Shown here: one piece after another, positions 9,758 through 19,089 of the stretch | How positions within the stretch are numbered: the first letter of the stretch is position 1 | Layout: the number at the start of each line of letters is the position of its first letter | Source of the DNA: Pseudarthrobacter sulfonivorans | Lineage (GTDB): Bacteria; Actinomycetota; Actinomycetes; Actinomycetales; Micrococcaceae | Assembly: GCF_024391045.1 (NCBI RefSeq) | Contig: NZ_JANFCZ010000020.1 | Span: 22,745-86,744, forward strand | DNA length: 64,000 nucleotides | Direction of reading: 5' to 3' | Notes under the pieces: generated by a model | The model's database searches: none | The model's input: the letters and a program-made list of their open reading frames with translations, nothing else | What the model was told of the DNA's origin: nothing | Program-made: the position numbers and the translations under genes

Positions 9758-11371
9758 GTGAGTTTGACCATTCCTTCCCCCGCATCCGGCACCGTCCCTT
9801 CCGCAGCCACAGGCGCACCGCAGGCTACAGGCGTCCCCAAAGCTTCTGGCGTCCCCAAAGCTTCTGGCGTCACCCAAGCTTCCGGCGAACCGCAGCCGCG
9901 CACCTATCAGGTGCGTACTTTTGGTTGCCAGATGAACGTCCATGATTCGGAGCGGATGGCCGGCATGCTTGAGGACGCCGGCTACGTGCCGTCCCAGGGC
10001 GAGCAGGCCGACGTGGTGGTGTTCAACACCTGCGCGGTGCGGGAGAACGCGGACAACAAGCTCTACGGCAACCTGGGGATGCTGGCGCCGGTGAAGGCGG
10101 CCAATCCGGGGATGCAGATCGCCGTGGGTGGTTGCCTGGCCCAGAAGGACCGCGAAACCATCCTCAAGAAGGCTCCCTGGGTGGATGCCGTCTTCGGCAC
10201 CCACAACGTCGGTGCGCTGCCGGCGTTGCTGGACCGGGCCCGACACAACAACGAAGCCCAGTTGGAGATCCTCGAATCCCTGGATGTCTTCCCCTCCACG
10301 CTGCCCACCAAGCGGGACTCGGTCTACTCGGGCTGGGTGTCCATCTCGGTCGGCTGCAACAACACCTGCACGTTCTGCATCGTTCCGGCGCTGCGCGGCA
10401 AGGAGAAGGACCGGCGCCCCGGCGACATCCTGGCTGAAATCCAGGCACTCGTGGACGATGGCGCCATCGAAGTGACCCTGCTCGGGCAGAACGTCAACTC
10501 CTACGGGGTGGAATTCGGCGACAGGCAGGCCTTTTCAAAACTGCTGCGGGCATGTGGCGACATCCAGGGCCTGGAAAGGGTCAGGTTCACCAGCCCCCAC
10601 CCCGCAGCCTTCACGGACGACGTCATTGACGCCATGGCCGAGACCCCCAACGTCATGCCGCAGCTGCACATGCCCCTGCAGTCCGGATCGGACAAGGTCC
10701 TGAAAGACATGAAGCGTTCCTACCGGTCCACCAAGTTCCTAGGCATCCTGGACAAGGTCCGGGAAAAGATCCCGCACGCTGCCATCTCCACCGATATCAT
10801 CGTGGGTTTCCCCGGTGAAACGGAGGAGGACTTCCAGGCCACCCTCGATGTGGTGGAGAAATCGCGCTTCGCCACGGCCTTCACGTTCCAGTACTCGAAG
10901 CGTCCGGGCACTCCCGCGGCCGACCTGGCGGACCAGCTGCCCAAGGCCGTGGTCCAGGAACGCTTCGAGCGACTGACCGCGCTGCAGGACCGCATTGCCG
11001 CCGAAGAGAACGCCAAGCAGCTCGGACGCCGGGTGGAGGTCATGGTCACGGCCCAGTCAGGGCGAAAGGCGGATGAGACCCACCGGCTCTCCGGCCGGAC
11101 CCAGGACCAGCGGCTGGTGCACTTCTCGGTTCCGGAGGGCGCCGAGTCACCACGTCCCGGAGACCTTGTCACTGTCAGCATCACCGAGGCCGCCGCCTTC
11201 CACCTCGTCGCGGACCCGGCACTGCAGGACTACAGCCTGCGTCGTTCCCGTGCCGGGGATGCCTGGGACAGGTCGCAGGCTGAGTCCTGCGGCGCTCCCG
11301 TACCGGGCACCGGCGACGGTCGCAAGGGCGTTTCGCTCGGGATGCCCTCGCTGCCCGTGCGCACTTCCTGA
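9758..11371 (+). CDS. miaB: tRNA-2-methylthio-N6-dimethylallyladenosine synthase
   Basis: MiaB is a radical SAM methylthiotransferase that converts i6A37 of tRNA to ms2i6A37. The 537-aa protein has the UPF0004 domain with its three Cys ([34 protein letters not shown]), the radical SAM motif CNNTCTFC, and a C-terminal TRAM domain. It adds an N-terminal tail of about 45 residues made of GVPKAS-like repeats and a C-terminal tail of about 50 residues. GTG 9758 follows TACCCT (9746-9751) by 6 bases, which suggests a leaderless message. miaA starts 3 bp after its stop. Confidence 0.95.
   Translation: MSLTIPSPASGTVPSAATGAPQATGVPKASGVPKASGVTQASGEPQPRTYQVRTFGCQMNVHDSERMAGMLEDAGYVPSQGEQADVVVFNTCAVRENADNKLYGNLGMLAPVKAANPGMQIAVGGCLAQKDRETILKKAPWVDAVFGTHNVGALPALLDRARHNNEAQLEILESLDVFPSTLPTKRDSVYSGWVSISVGCNNTCTFCIVPALRGKEKDRRPGDILAEIQALVDDGAIEVTLLGQNVNSYGVEFGDRQAFSKLLRACGDIQGLERVRFTSPHPAAFTDDVIDAMAETPNVMPQLHMPLQSGSDKVLKDMKRSYRSTKFLGILDKVREKIPHAAISTDIIVGFPGETEEDFQATLDVVEKSRFATAFTFQYSKRPGTPAADLADQLPKAVVQERFERLTALQDRIAAEENAKQLGRRVEVMVTAQSGRKADETHRLSGRTQDQRLVHFSVPEGAESPRPGDLVTVSITEAAAFHLVADPALQDYSLRRSRAGDAWDRSQAESCGAPVPGTGDGRKGVSLGMPSLPVRTS
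9812..9883 (+). repeat. 18-bp in-frame tandem repeats in miaB
   Basis: Four 18-bp units lie head to tail. The middle two (9830-9847 and 9848-9865) are identical, GGCGTCCCCAAAGCTTCT; the fourth differs at two bases and the first is more diverged. Being a multiple of three, they encode the hexapeptides [18 protein letters not shown] and GVTQAS and leave the frame intact. Confidence 0.9.
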
Positions 11372-11374
11372 TCC

Positions 11375-12271
11375 GTGGGCACCCCGCCCGTAATCGCCGT
11401 CGTTGGTCCCACCGGCTCGGGTAAGTCCGATCTTGCGGTGAGCCTTGCGCTCGAGCTGGATGGTGAGGTGATCAACGGCGATGCCATGCAGTTCTATCGG
11501 GGCATGGACATTGGTACCGCCAAGATCACCCTGGCCGAACGGCGCGGCGTGCCCCACCACCTCCTGGACACCCTGGACGTCACCGAGGAAGCCAGTGTTT
11601 CCGACTTCCAGCAGCAGGCCAGGGAGGTCATCGCGGGCATCCACGCCCGCGGCAAACGCGCAATCCTGGCTGGGGGGTCAGGCCTCTACGTGCGGGCAGC
11701 ACTGGATGTTCTGGAGTTTCCGGGGACCGACCCCCTGGTGCGCCGCAGCCTGGAAGCCGAGCTTGAGCAATCCGGACCGGAAGCTCTCCTCGCCCGGCTC
11801 CGGGAAGTGGATCCCGTCTCCGCCGGCCGGGTCAGTGATGCCCGGCGCATCATCAGGGCACTGGAGGTGCACCAGCTCACTGGCAGGCCGTTCAGTTCGT
11901 TCATGCCCCAGCGGGAGTATTTCCAGCCGGCAGTGCACATCGGCCTGGCCGTGGACCGCGCGGCTCTCCGGGAACGGCTGGGCCTGCGCGTCCACAAAAT
12001 GGTGGAACAGGGCCTGCTGGCGGAAGTGCGCCGGCTGGATGCGGCAGGACTGCGCACCGGCAAGACCGCGCCCCGTGCCCTGGGCTATGCCCAATTCCTT
12101 AAAGTGCTCGACGGCGTCTCAACCGTCGCGGAGGCAACCGAGGACACCATCGTCGCCACCCGTCAGTTTGCCCGGCGCCAACTCACCTGGTTCCGGGCAG
12201 ACCCCCGCATCACCTGGCTGGACTGGCAGGCACCGGATCTGGTGGCCCAGGCCGCGGCACAGAGTGGCTGA
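11375..12271 (+). CDS. miaA: tRNA dimethylallyltransferase
   Basis: MiaA transfers the dimethylallyl group to A37 of tRNAs reading UNN codons and makes the substrate of MiaB, encoded just upstream. The 298-aa protein shows the P-loop [10 protein letters not shown] near residue 9, [17 protein letters not shown] near 34, [10 protein letters not shown] near 96, and the Arg-rich [12 protein letters not shown] near 270. The GTG start lies 3 bp after the miaB stop, so the two form an operon. The stop codon is part of an imperfect tandem repeat. Confidence 0.95.
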   Translation: MGTPPVIAVVGPTGSGKSDLAVSLALELDGEVINGDAMQFYRGMDIGTAKITLAERRGVPHHLLDTLDVTEEASVSDFQQQAREVIAGIHARGKRAILAGGSGLYVRAALDVLEFPGTDPLVRRSLEAELEQSGPEALLARLREVDPVSAGRVSDARRIIRALEVHQLTGRPFSSFMPQREYFQPAVHIGLAVDRAALRERLGLRVHKMVEQGLLAEVRRLDAAGLRTGKTAPRALGYAQFLKVLDGVSTVAEATEDTIVATRQFARRQLTWFRADPRITWLDWQAPDLVAQAAAQSG

Positions 12272-12340
12272 CAAGCGACGCGGCTGACAAAGCGACGCGG
12301 GTGATAACTGCACTGCGCGGCTGACAAAGGACGCGGCACT
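12269..12340 (+). repeat. Imperfect tandem repeat starting at the miaA stop codon
   Basis: Units of 16, 17, 20 and about 16 bp begin at 12269, 12285, 12302 and 12322. Each starts with TGA; three of the four read TGACAAAGCGACGCGG or close variants. The first TGA is the miaA stop. Offsets of 0, 16, 33 and 53 place stops in all three frames. The rest of the gap to dapF holds no gene. Confidence 0.85.
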
Positions 12341-12419
12341 CAAGGCAACAAGCCCGCACACAGCAGCCGCCGCCGTCGGCCGTTTTAGCCGTTCAAAGCT
12401 CGGCCGGTAACCTAGGAGC

Positions 12420-13364
12420 ATGGACGCAACCCCCGCAGAGACCACCGAGCCCGCCTACCGTTCGCTGGGCGGCCTCCGCTTCTCCAAGGGCCACGGCACG
12501 GGCAACGACTTTGTGCTCATCGCCGATCCGGACGGGGTCCACACCATCGACGCCGGCCAGGTTGCCGCCCTGTGCGACCGGCACCGCGGCATCGGCGGGG
12601 ACGGCCTGATCAGGGCTGTTCCCTCCCGCTTCCTGTCCGAAGGCCGTGACCTGCTGCAAACCGTTCCGGAAGCGGAATGGTTTATGGACTACCGGAACGG
12701 TGACGGGTCGCTCTCGGAAATGTGCGGCAACGGTGTCCGCGTTTTCGTCCACTTCCTGCGGGCCGAAGGCTTGGTTGACCTGCCCGACGGCGGATCACTC
12801 ACCATCGGTACGCGCGGCGGCGCCAAGACAGTTGTCCGGACCGGCGACAGCTACGCCGTGGACATGGGGCCGTGGGAGTTCATTTTTCCTGGCGAAGCGA
12901 CAGCCAAGGCCATGGATTCCCTGGTGACCGCGGACGGCCTGGAAGTGCCCCGGCCGGCGCTCTCCGTCAGCATGGGCAACCCGCACACGGTGGTGGCATT
13001 AGCCGAACTGTCCGAGCTGGAAACCACCAGGCTCTACGACGCCCCGATTGTTGATCCGGTGCCAGCCCACGGCACCAACGTCGAATTCGTTGTGCCCGCC
13101 GAACCGCTCGTCCACAACGGCGTCGGCACCGTAACGATGCGGGTCCATGAGCGCGGCGTCGGCGAAACCCAGTCCTGCGGAACCGGCGCCTGCGCCGCAG
13201 CGGTAGCCATCCGGCACTGGGCCGGTGCTGAAGCGCCCGACTCCTGGCTGGTCAACGTGCCGGGCGGCGTGGTCGGCGTCAAGTTTTTTGTTGGCGCTGC
13301 CGGCCACGAGCACGTCGAACTCAGCGGTCCCGCGGTGATCGTGGCTACTGGGACGCTTTCCTGA
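12420..13364 (+). CDS. dapF: Diaminopimelate epimerase
   Basis: DapF interconverts LL- and meso-diaminopimelate for lysine and peptidoglycan. The 314-aa protein starts with the conserved FSKGHGTGNDF region and carries both catalytic cysteines, in SEMCGNGVRVF near residue 100 and in GETQSCGTGACAAA near residue 256. TAACCT (12408-12413) lies 6 bases before ATG; the intervening AGGAGC could also be a close Shine-Dalgarno. Its 3' end overlaps the convergent methyltransferase gene by 20 bp. Confidence 0.96.
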   Translation: MDATPAETTEPAYRSLGGLRFSKGHGTGNDFVLIADPDGVHTIDAGQVAALCDRHRGIGGDGLIRAVPSRFLSEGRDLLQTVPEAEWFMDYRNGDGSLSEMCGNGVRVFVHFLRAEGLVDLPDGGSLTIGTRGGAKTVVRTGDSYAVDMGPWEFIFPGEATAKAMDSLVTADGLEVPRPALSVSMGNPHTVVALAELSELETTRLYDAPIVDPVPAHGTNVEFVVPAEPLVHNGVGTVTMRVHERGVGETQSCGTGACAAAVAIRHWAGAEAPDSWLVNVPGGVVGVKFFVGAAGHEHVELSGPAVIVATGTLS

Positions 13365-13959
13365 CCCGCAGGATCCGGAAGGATTTGGCGGTGCTTTCGC
13401 GGGTGACGGTGAGGGACCGGTCCAGTTCCGCGGCCAGCCAGCGCTGAAGCGAATCAGAGCCAAGATTTTTCTGGACCACCAGCCAAGCCGAGCCGCCGGG
13501 CGCCAGCCGGGGGAGCCACAGCTTGAGCAGGCTGTGCAGTTCGTCCTTGCCGATCCGGATGGGCGGGTTGGACCAGATGGTGTCGAACCGAAGGTCGGGG
13601 TCCACGGCGTCCGGGCTGCTGGCCGTCACGTTGCCCAGGCCCAGCAGGGCGGCGTTTTCGTTGGTCAGGGTGATGCACCGCTCATTAACATCCACGGCAT
13701 ACACCGCGGCATGCGGGGCGCGCAGCGCAAGCGTCAATGCAATGGGGCCCCAGCCGCAGCCGATGTCCAGGAGGTTGCCGGTGGGGGACGGTGCCGGGAC
13801 TTCTGCCAGAAGGACTGCCGTTCCTTTGTCGATGCCGTCCGGGCTGAAAATCCCCGCCGAGGTCTGCAGCGTGCGCGTTGCGCCGGCCAGCTCCACCGTC
13901 AGGGGCTTGCGGGTGAACGGACCGGCGGGCGATGCGCTGAAATAGTGTGCGGACTCCAT
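13345..13959 (-). CDS. RsmC-like class I SAM methyltransferase
   Basis: The 204-aa protein has the MTS-type fold: SAM motif LLDIGCGWGPIALTLA near residue 65, an acidic VYAVDVNERC strand, and the catalytic SNPPI motif near residue 125, typical of N2-guanine methyltransferases. It resembles the C-terminal catalytic half of RsmC (16S rRNA m2G1207). I chose ATG 13959 because the MESAHYFSASPAGPFTRKPL start fits the family and TAATCT lies 8 bases upstream. The exact RNA target is inferred. It diverges from the hflX leader. Confidence 0.85.
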   Translation of the reverse strand: MESAHYFSASPAGPFTRKPLTVELAGATRTLQTSAGIFSPDGIDKGTAVLLAEVPAPSPTGNLLDIGCGWGPIALTLALRAPHAAVYAVDVNERCITLTNENAALLGLGNVTASSPDAVDPDLRFDTIWSNPPIRIGKDELHSLLKLWLPRLAPGGSAWLVVQKNLGSDSLQRWLAAELDRSLTVTRESTAKSFRILRVRKASQ

Positions 13960-14031
13960 AACTGGCCAGATTAGTTGGCGGCGGTGAACAATGCGAAACG
14001 GAGCACGCGAAACTGAAGCATCCGGTTCTGC

Positions 14032-14065
14032 TAATCTTGAACCCATGTTCTTGATCTTCGAGTAG
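14032..14065 (+). CDS. Putative leaderless upstream ORF (MFLIFE) of hflX
   Basis: TAATCT at 14032-14037 is followed after 7 bases by ATG 14045, then TTC TTG ATC TTC GAG and TAG ending at 14065. This gives a six-residue peptide, MFLIFE, apparently read from the first base of the transcript. A GC-rich stem (14067-14098) begins directly after the stop codon. Short hydrophobic leader peptides precede several antibiotic-induced genes, where ribosome stalling changes RNA folding. The coding claim rests on position and context only. Confidence 0.4.
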
Positions 14066-14418
14066 CCGGACCGGCGCTGCGCCTTGCGCAGCTGTCCGTC
14101 CCGAAGCCCGCGCCCACGGCGATGCAGGTATCTTCCTTCCGTCTGTGCACCACAGGCAGGTCTCCCACACCTGTCCTGCCGCAGGGCGAGCCTCGAGTGA
14201 TCATCCCCCGGAACGGTCCCTCCCTTGAGATTGCCTGCGCCCTTTCCATCACTCGTCGCATCAGCTCTGATGCGACCCACCCGCCGCGCCCCGCTTTGAG
14301 CGGCCGGCGGGCAGGCCAGGAGGCCAGGATGACTGCAAGCCGTCAGCCCAGCGCGAATACTTCACCACGTTCCAACGAACGGCACTATTCTGAGAATGCC
14401 GAATCTTCAAAGGAGACC
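14066..14418 (+). promoter_or_regulatory. Structured hflX leader region
   Basis: This 353-bp stretch has no convincing gene but several hairpins. They are CGGAC/GTCCG enclosing GCTGCGC/GCGCAGC (14067-14098), a perfect 9-bp stem GTCGCATCA/TGATGCGAC with a 4-nt loop (14255-14276), and CCCGCCG/CGGCGGG enclosing CCGCT/AGCGG (14280-14311). AGGAGG at 14318-14323 then precedes an in-frame ATG at 14329. The stems lack T tracts, so any attenuation would be Rho-type or translational. Confidence 0.45.
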
Positions 14419-15984
14419 ATGACCAGCCAGCCCAACACCGGTTCCGATCCAGCAGCCCAGGACATGAGTCCCGAGGAAATCCAGGCTGTTATCGACCGGA
14501 TCCTCGCCAAGGACGTCCCGGCCAGGAACGCCAAAGCTGCCGACGGCGAGAAGGCCGTGTTTGGCAGGGCCCAGGCCATTTCCCGCCAGGACAACGAACA
14601 TACAAGCTACGACGGCGACCAGCAGGACCTCGACGAACGCCGGGCCCTGCGGCGCGTGGCAGGCCTCTCCACGGAACTCGAGGACGTCACCGAAGTCGAG
14701 TACCGGCAGCTGCGGCTCGAAAGGGTGGTGCTGGCAGGTCTTTGGTCCGAGGGCACGCTCGCAGATGCAGAGAACTCCCTCCGCGAGCTCGCAGCCCTCG
14801 CCGAGACGGCGGGCTCGGAAGTGCTGGACGGACTGGTGCAGCGCCGTGCCAAACCTGACCCCGGCACATTCCTGGGCTCCGGCAAGGCCCAGGAGCTGAA
14901 GGAAATCGTCATGGCCACGGGTGCTGACACCGTGGTGGTCGATGCTGAACTGGCGCCGTCCCAGCGCCGCAGCCTTGAAGACATCGTCAAGGTCAAGGTC
15001 ATTGACCGCACGGCCCTGATCCTGGACATCTTTGCCCAGCACGCCAAGAGCCGTGAAGGCAAAGCCCAGGTGGAGTTGGCGCAGCTTGAGTACCTCCTGC
15101 CGCGCCTGCGTGGCTGGGGTGAATCGATGTCCCGCCAGGCCGGTGGCCAGGTGGGTGGCGCCGGTGCCGGTATGGGTTCGCGTGGACCCGGTGAGACGAA
15201 GATCGAACTGGACCGCCGCCGGATCCGCACGCGCATGGCCAAACTGCGGCGGGAAATCGCCGCGATGAAGCCTGCCCGGGAAACGAAGCGGGCCAACCGT
15301 CGTCGTAATTCGGTGCCGTCTGTGGCAATCGCCGGGTACACGAACGCCGGAAAGTCATCGCTGCTCAACCGCCTCACAGACGCCGGCGTGCTGGTCGAGA
15401 ACGCCCTGTTCGCCACGCTTGATCCCACGGTCCGCAAAGCAGAGACTGCTGACGGCCTGGGGTACACGCTGGCCGATACCGTGGGCTTTGTCCGGTCCCT
15501 GCCCACCCAGCTGGTGGAGGCCTTCCGCTCCACGTTGGAGGAAGTGGCTGACTCCGATCTGATCCTGCACGTGGTGGATGTTTCGCATCCCGACCCCGAA
15601 GGCCAGATCGCCGCCGTCCGCAAGGTCTTCAGCGAGGTTGACGCCCGCAACGTGCCCGAGATCATCGTCCTCAACAAGGCCGATGCTGCCGACCCGTTCG
15701 TGGTGGAGCGCCTCAAACAGCGTGAGCCGCGGCACGTGGTGGTGTCAGCCCGGACCGGTCAGGGGATCCCCGAGCTTCTTAAGGCCATCAGTGACGGGAT
15801 TCCGCGGCCGGGCGTCAAGCTGGAGCTGCTGATCCCGTACGACCGCGGTGACCTGATCAGCAAGCTGCACGAGAGCGACGCCGAAATCCTCAGCCTCGAT
15901 CATGTGGAACAGGGTACACGGGCTGTGGTGATGGTCCGCGAGGGCCTTGCGGCTGAACTGGAATCCTTCGTCAGCAATGACTGA
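14419..15984 (+). CDS. hflX: GTPase HflX
   Basis: HflX is a ribosome-associated GTPase that splits stalled or antibiotic-bound ribosomes. The 521-aa protein has the HflX N-terminal domain (GSGKAQELKEIV, then the Gly-rich GGQVGGAGAGMGSRGPGE) and the G domain with GYTNAGKSSLLN, DTVGFV and NKAD. ATG 14419 has AAAGGAG 3-4 bases upstream. An in-frame ATG at 14329 with a strong AGGAGG would add 30 residues, but only about half of those codons end in G or C, well below the rest of the gene. The helicase gene overlaps its last 8 bases. Confidence 0.93.
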   Translation: MTSQPNTGSDPAAQDMSPEEIQAVIDRILAKDVPARNAKAADGEKAVFGRAQAISRQDNEHTSYDGDQQDLDERRALRRVAGLSTELEDVTEVEYRQLRLERVVLAGLWSEGTLADAENSLRELAALAETAGSEVLDGLVQRRAKPDPGTFLGSGKAQELKEIVMATGADTVVVDAELAPSQRRSLEDIVKVKVIDRTALILDIFAQHAKSREGKAQVELAQLEYLLPRLRGWGESMSRQAGGQVGGAGAGMGSRGPGETKIELDRRRIRTRMAKLRREIAAMKPARETKRANRRRNSVPSVAIAGYTNAGKSSLLNRLTDAGVLVENALFATLDPTVRKAETADGLGYTLADTVGFVRSLPTQLVEAFRSTLEEVADSDLILHVVDVSHPDPEGQIAAVRKVFSEVDARNVPEIIVLNKADAADPFVVERLKQREPRHVVVSARTGQGIPELLKAISDGIPRPGVKLELLIPYDRGDLISKLHESDAEILSLDHVEQGTRAVVMVREGLAAELESFVSND

Positions 15985-18034
15985 TTTGGTGGCAGGGGAG
16001 ATCTCCGACACGGCCGGCGAGGAGTTCGTCATTGAACTGCTCGACCGTGCCGTGGCCGGAATGGGCGGTCAAAGCCGGGCCGGCCAGCACGAGATGGCCC
16101 GGCAGGTGGCCAAGGCCATCGAAACCGGCGATCACCTCCTGGTCCAGGCCGGCACCGGTACCGGCAAGTCACTGGCGTACCTCATCCCGCTGATTGCGCA
16201 TTCGCTGGTCAGCGACAAGCCCACCCTGGTATCCACGGCAACCCTTGCTCTGCAGACCCAGATCGTGGGCCGGGACCTCCCCCGGCTGCTCAAAACCATC
16301 ACGCCGGCACTGGACCGTCCCGTCAAGGTGGCGCTCGTCAAGGGCCGCTCCAACTATGTGTGCCGGCACAAGCTGGAGGGCGGGTTCCCCTCCGAGGAAC
16401 CCGCCGAGGGCCAGCTCTTCTCCCTCGGCGAGGACACCAGCGTGCCGCACTTTGCCGCTGCCGTGGGTGGCCCGTCGTCGCAGCTGGGCAAGGAAGTGGT
16501 ACGCCTTCGGGAATGGGCTGAAAAGACGGCCACGGGGGACCGCGACGAGCTCCTTCCCGGCGTAACAGACCGCGCCTGGCGGCAGGTGTCCGTCACGTCG
16601 ATGGAATGCCTGGGCGCCCAGAAGTGCCCGATGGCGGCCGAATGCTTCAGCGAGCTGGCGCGCCACGATGCGGCCGAAGCCGATGTTGTGGTCACCAACC
16701 ATGCCATGCTCGCCGTCAGCGCGTTTGAGGGCCTGGCTGTGCTGCCTGAATACGACGTTGTGGTGGTGGACGAGGCCCACGAACTGCAGGACCGGGTCAC
16801 GGGCGCCGTGTCCGGGCAGTTGTCGGTGGCCATGGTGCACGCTGCGGCGGCGGGCGCCCGCAAGCACACCGCCATCACAGTTGACGCCCTGAATGCCGCT
16901 GCCGCCAACCTCGAACTCGCGCTGGTGGGGGTCCCGAACGGATTGCTGCCCAACGGGCTCAATGACGAACAGCTGGACTGCGTGGATCAGTTGCGGGAGG
17001 CGTGCCGGGCAGCCCTGTCAGATTCCAAGGGGGACGGCAGCCAAACGGCCGACGGCGGGCGGCAGCTGGCGCGGTCACGGCTGATGCTGATCCTGGAACT
17101 GTGTGAACGCCTCATCGTCGCCCGCGAGAACCGTGAAGTCGTCTGGTTTTCCCGCGCCAGTTCGTTCGACCCGCAGCAGGGCTACTCGCAGCCCGACGAC
17201 TCTGCTCCGGCGTTGATCAACATCGCGCCGCTCAGCGTTGCCGGCAAGTTGCGCGAGGGGCTGTTCGCCGGTCACACCGTGGTCCTGACCTCGGCAACCC
17301 TGGCCATCGGCGCAGCGTTCGAACCGGCTGCCGGCGGCCTGGGACTGGTAGGGGAGGGTGCGCCCAGCTGGACCGGGATCGACGTCGGCTCGCCGTTCGA
17401 CTATCCCAAACAGGGGATCCTCTATGTTGCCGGCCACCTGCCCAAGCCCGGGCGCGGAGCGTCCCCGGAATCGCTCGACGAGCTGGAGGCGCTGATCCGT
17501 GCTTCCGGCGGCGGAGCGTTGTGCCTCTTTTCGTCGCGCCGTGCCGCGGAGGAGGCGGCCGATGCGATGCGCCTCCGGCTCGGACTCAGCATTCTGTGCC
17601 AGGGCGACTCCACCATGACGGCGCTCGTGAAGCAGTTCGCTGACGAACCCGATACCTGCCTGTTCGGCACCATGTCCTTGTGGCAGGGCGTCGACGTTCC
17701 CGGTGGATCATGCCGGCTGGTGGTGATCGACCGCATTCCGTTCCCGCGGCCCGACGATCCGCTCATGACGGCCCGCTCCCGCGCCGTCGCGCAGTCCGGC
17801 GGGAACGGCTTCATGGCAGTCTCTGCCACGCACGCAGCCATCCGCCTGGCCCAGGGGGCAGGCCGGCTGATCCGGTCGACGGGGGACAAGGGAGTGGTGG
17901 CTGTGCTCGACTCACGCCTTGCCACCGAGCGCTACGCCGGTTTCCTGCGCGCAGCGCTGCCGCCGTTCTGGCCCACCACGGACCGGAAGACGGCGTTTGC
18001 GGCGCTCGAAAGGCTATCCGGGAAAAGCACCTGA
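15977..18034 (+). CDS. DinG-family ATP-dependent DNA helicase
   Basis: This 685-aa XPD/DinG-like superfamily 2 helicase has Walker A QAGTGTGKSLAYLIP near residue 57 and the DEAH box VVVVDEAHELQD near 265. Four cysteines between the first motifs (VCRHK near residue 127, then MECLGAQKC and AECF near 212-222) fit the iron-sulphur cluster seen in DinG and XPD. C-terminal motifs include LFSSRRAAEEAAD, TMSLWQGVDVPG and QGAGRLIRS. ATG 15977 overlaps the hflX stop by 8 bases. A role in repair of structured DNA is likely but not proven by sequence. Confidence 0.92.
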   Translation: MTDLVAGEISDTAGEEFVIELLDRAVAGMGGQSRAGQHEMARQVAKAIETGDHLLVQAGTGTGKSLAYLIPLIAHSLVSDKPTLVSTATLALQTQIVGRDLPRLLKTITPALDRPVKVALVKGRSNYVCRHKLEGGFPSEEPAEGQLFSLGEDTSVPHFAAAVGGPSSQLGKEVVRLREWAEKTATGDRDELLPGVTDRAWRQVSVTSMECLGAQKCPMAAECFSELARHDAAEADVVVTNHAMLAVSAFEGLAVLPEYDVVVVDEAHELQDRVTGAVSGQLSVAMVHAAAAGARKHTAITVDALNAAAANLELALVGVPNGLLPNGLNDEQLDCVDQLREACRAALSDSKGDGSQTADGGRQLARSRLMLILELCERLIVARENREVVWFSRASSFDPQQGYSQPDDSAPALINIAPLSVAGKLREGLFAGHTVVLTSATLAIGAAFEPAAGGLGLVGEGAPSWTGIDVGSPFDYPKQGILYVAGHLPKPGRGASPESLDELEALIRASGGGALCLFSSRRAAEEAADAMRLRLGLSILCQGDSTMTALVKQFADEPDTCLFGTMSLWQGVDVPGGSCRLVVIDRIPFPRPDDPLMTARSRAVAQSGGNGFMAVSATHAAIRLAQGAGRLIRSTGDKGVVAVLDSRLATERYAGFLRAALPPFWPTTDRKTAFAALERLSGKST

Positions 18035-18078
18035 GGCTTCGCGGCGCGCGTCTGGCCGTAGCTGCTGCCAGCCCGCGG

Positions 18079-18120
18079 CGAGGACCCGGCTACGAGGGCC
18101 TGGCTACGCGCACCTTGCTA
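18079..18120 (-). repeat. 14-bp tandem repeat beginning at the lexA stop codon
   Basis: On the minus strand three 14-bp units start with TAG at 18120, 18106 and 18092. Units two and three read TAGCCAGGCCCTCG and TAGCCGGGTCCTCG (12 of 14 identical); the first, containing the lexA stop, matches unit two at about 9-10 of 14. The period of 14 puts the stops in all three frames. Confidence 0.75.
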
Positions 18121-18864
18121 CAGCGACCGCAGTACCGAGACGACCTTGCCCATGATGGTGGCGTGATCCCCGAGGATTGGCTCGTACCGGGTGTTCTGCG
18201 GCAATAGCCAGGTGTGGCCATCACGCTGGCGGAAGGTCTTGACGGTGGCTTCGTCGTCCAACAGGGCCGCCACGATATCGCCGTTGGCGGCGTCGGCCTG
18301 CCGCCGGACCACCACCCAGTCGCCGTCGCAGATGGCGGCGTCCACCATGGAGTCGCCGGCGACGCGCAGCATAAACAGCTCACCCTGACCCACCAGTTGC
18401 CGCGGCAGGGGCATCACGTCCTCCACCACCTGGTCGGCAAGGATTGGCCCACCTGCAGCGATGCGCCCAACCAGCGGCACCATGGCAGTGTCCATGGCCG
18501 TGGGAAGTTCGGTGACTGTTCCGCCGACGCTGTGCAGGACTGCAGGCTTGGCCGAGGATCCGGCTTTGCCTGCACCGCCGTCCAGCGTCAGAGGCATGAG
18601 GACTTCCATGGCGCGCGGGCGTTTCGGGTCCCGGCGGAGGTAACCGAGCTTTTCCAGCTGGGAGAGCTGGTGGGTGACGCTCGAAAGGCTGGCCAGCCCA
18701 ACGGTATCCCCGATCTCCCGCATGGACGGTGGGTACCCGTTGTCATTGACGGAACGCTGGATGGTTTCGAGGATTTTCTTCTGGCGGGCAGTGAGCCCCT
18801 TGGGGGTCCTCTGGGGCTGGCGGCCCTGCGGAGTCGCCTTGCCCTCGGCGGCTGGTGCTGCCAT
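18118..18864 (-). CDS. lexA: LexA repressor
   Basis: LexA represses SOS genes and cleaves itself when RecA filaments form. The 248-aa protein has an N-terminal winged helix ([20 protein letters not shown], then [20 protein letters not shown]), the Ala-Gly cleavage site in GRIAAGGP, the catalytic Ser in [10 protein letters not shown], and the Lys in [10 protein letters not shown]. The ATG at 18864 has AAAGG about 11 bases upstream; a TTG at 18873 would add three residues. Two LexA boxes lie in the region shared with the divergent LysM gene, so it is self-regulated. Confidence 0.97.
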   Translation of the reverse strand: MAAPAAEGKATPQGRQPQRTPKGLTARQKKILETIQRSVNDNGYPPSMREIGDTVGLASLSSVTHQLSQLEKLGYLRRDPKRPRAMEVLMPLTLDGGAGKAGSSAKPAVLHSVGGTVTELPTAMDTAMVPLVGRIAAGGPILADQVVEDVMPLPRQLVGQGELFMLRVAGDSMVDAAICDGDWVVVRRQADAANGDIVAALLDDEATVKTFRQRDGHTWLLPQNTRYEPILGDHATIMGKVVSVLRSL

Positions 18865-19006
18865 GTTCGCCAATGCCTTTCGGTTGCCCCGGTTCCGGTC
18901 CGGCCGTTATGCCGGAATGACCGGGCTGTTTAAATGTCAGACCCTGCTGATCAACTACACGAGTGGCTGATCCTTGATCCAAACGTAGGCCAGCCACATT
19001 GCTTTT

Positions 19007-19022
19007 TCAAACATTTGTTCTA
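19007..19022. promoter_or_regulatory. LexA box 1 (lexA side)
   Basis: TCAAACATTTGTTCTA matches the box TCGAAC-N4-GTTCGA except for two symmetric changes. It lies 143 bp upstream of the lexA start. Confidence 0.7.
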
Positions 19023-19073
19023 GCGAGTCTCGACAATATTCGTTGATAAGTGCTAAAAATGGAGAAGCAAAGT

Positions 19074-19089
19074 TCGAATATGTGTTCTA
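19074..19089. promoter_or_regulatory. LexA box 2 (LysM gene side)
   Basis: TCGAATATGTGTTCTA matches the LexA box at 10 of 12 fixed positions. It is centred 67 bp from box 1 and lies 112 bp upstream of the LysM gene start. Two boxes in a 336-bp gap suggest separate control of the two divergent promoters. A half-site (TTCGAATAT) at 19105-19113 may be a remnant. Confidence 0.75.
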
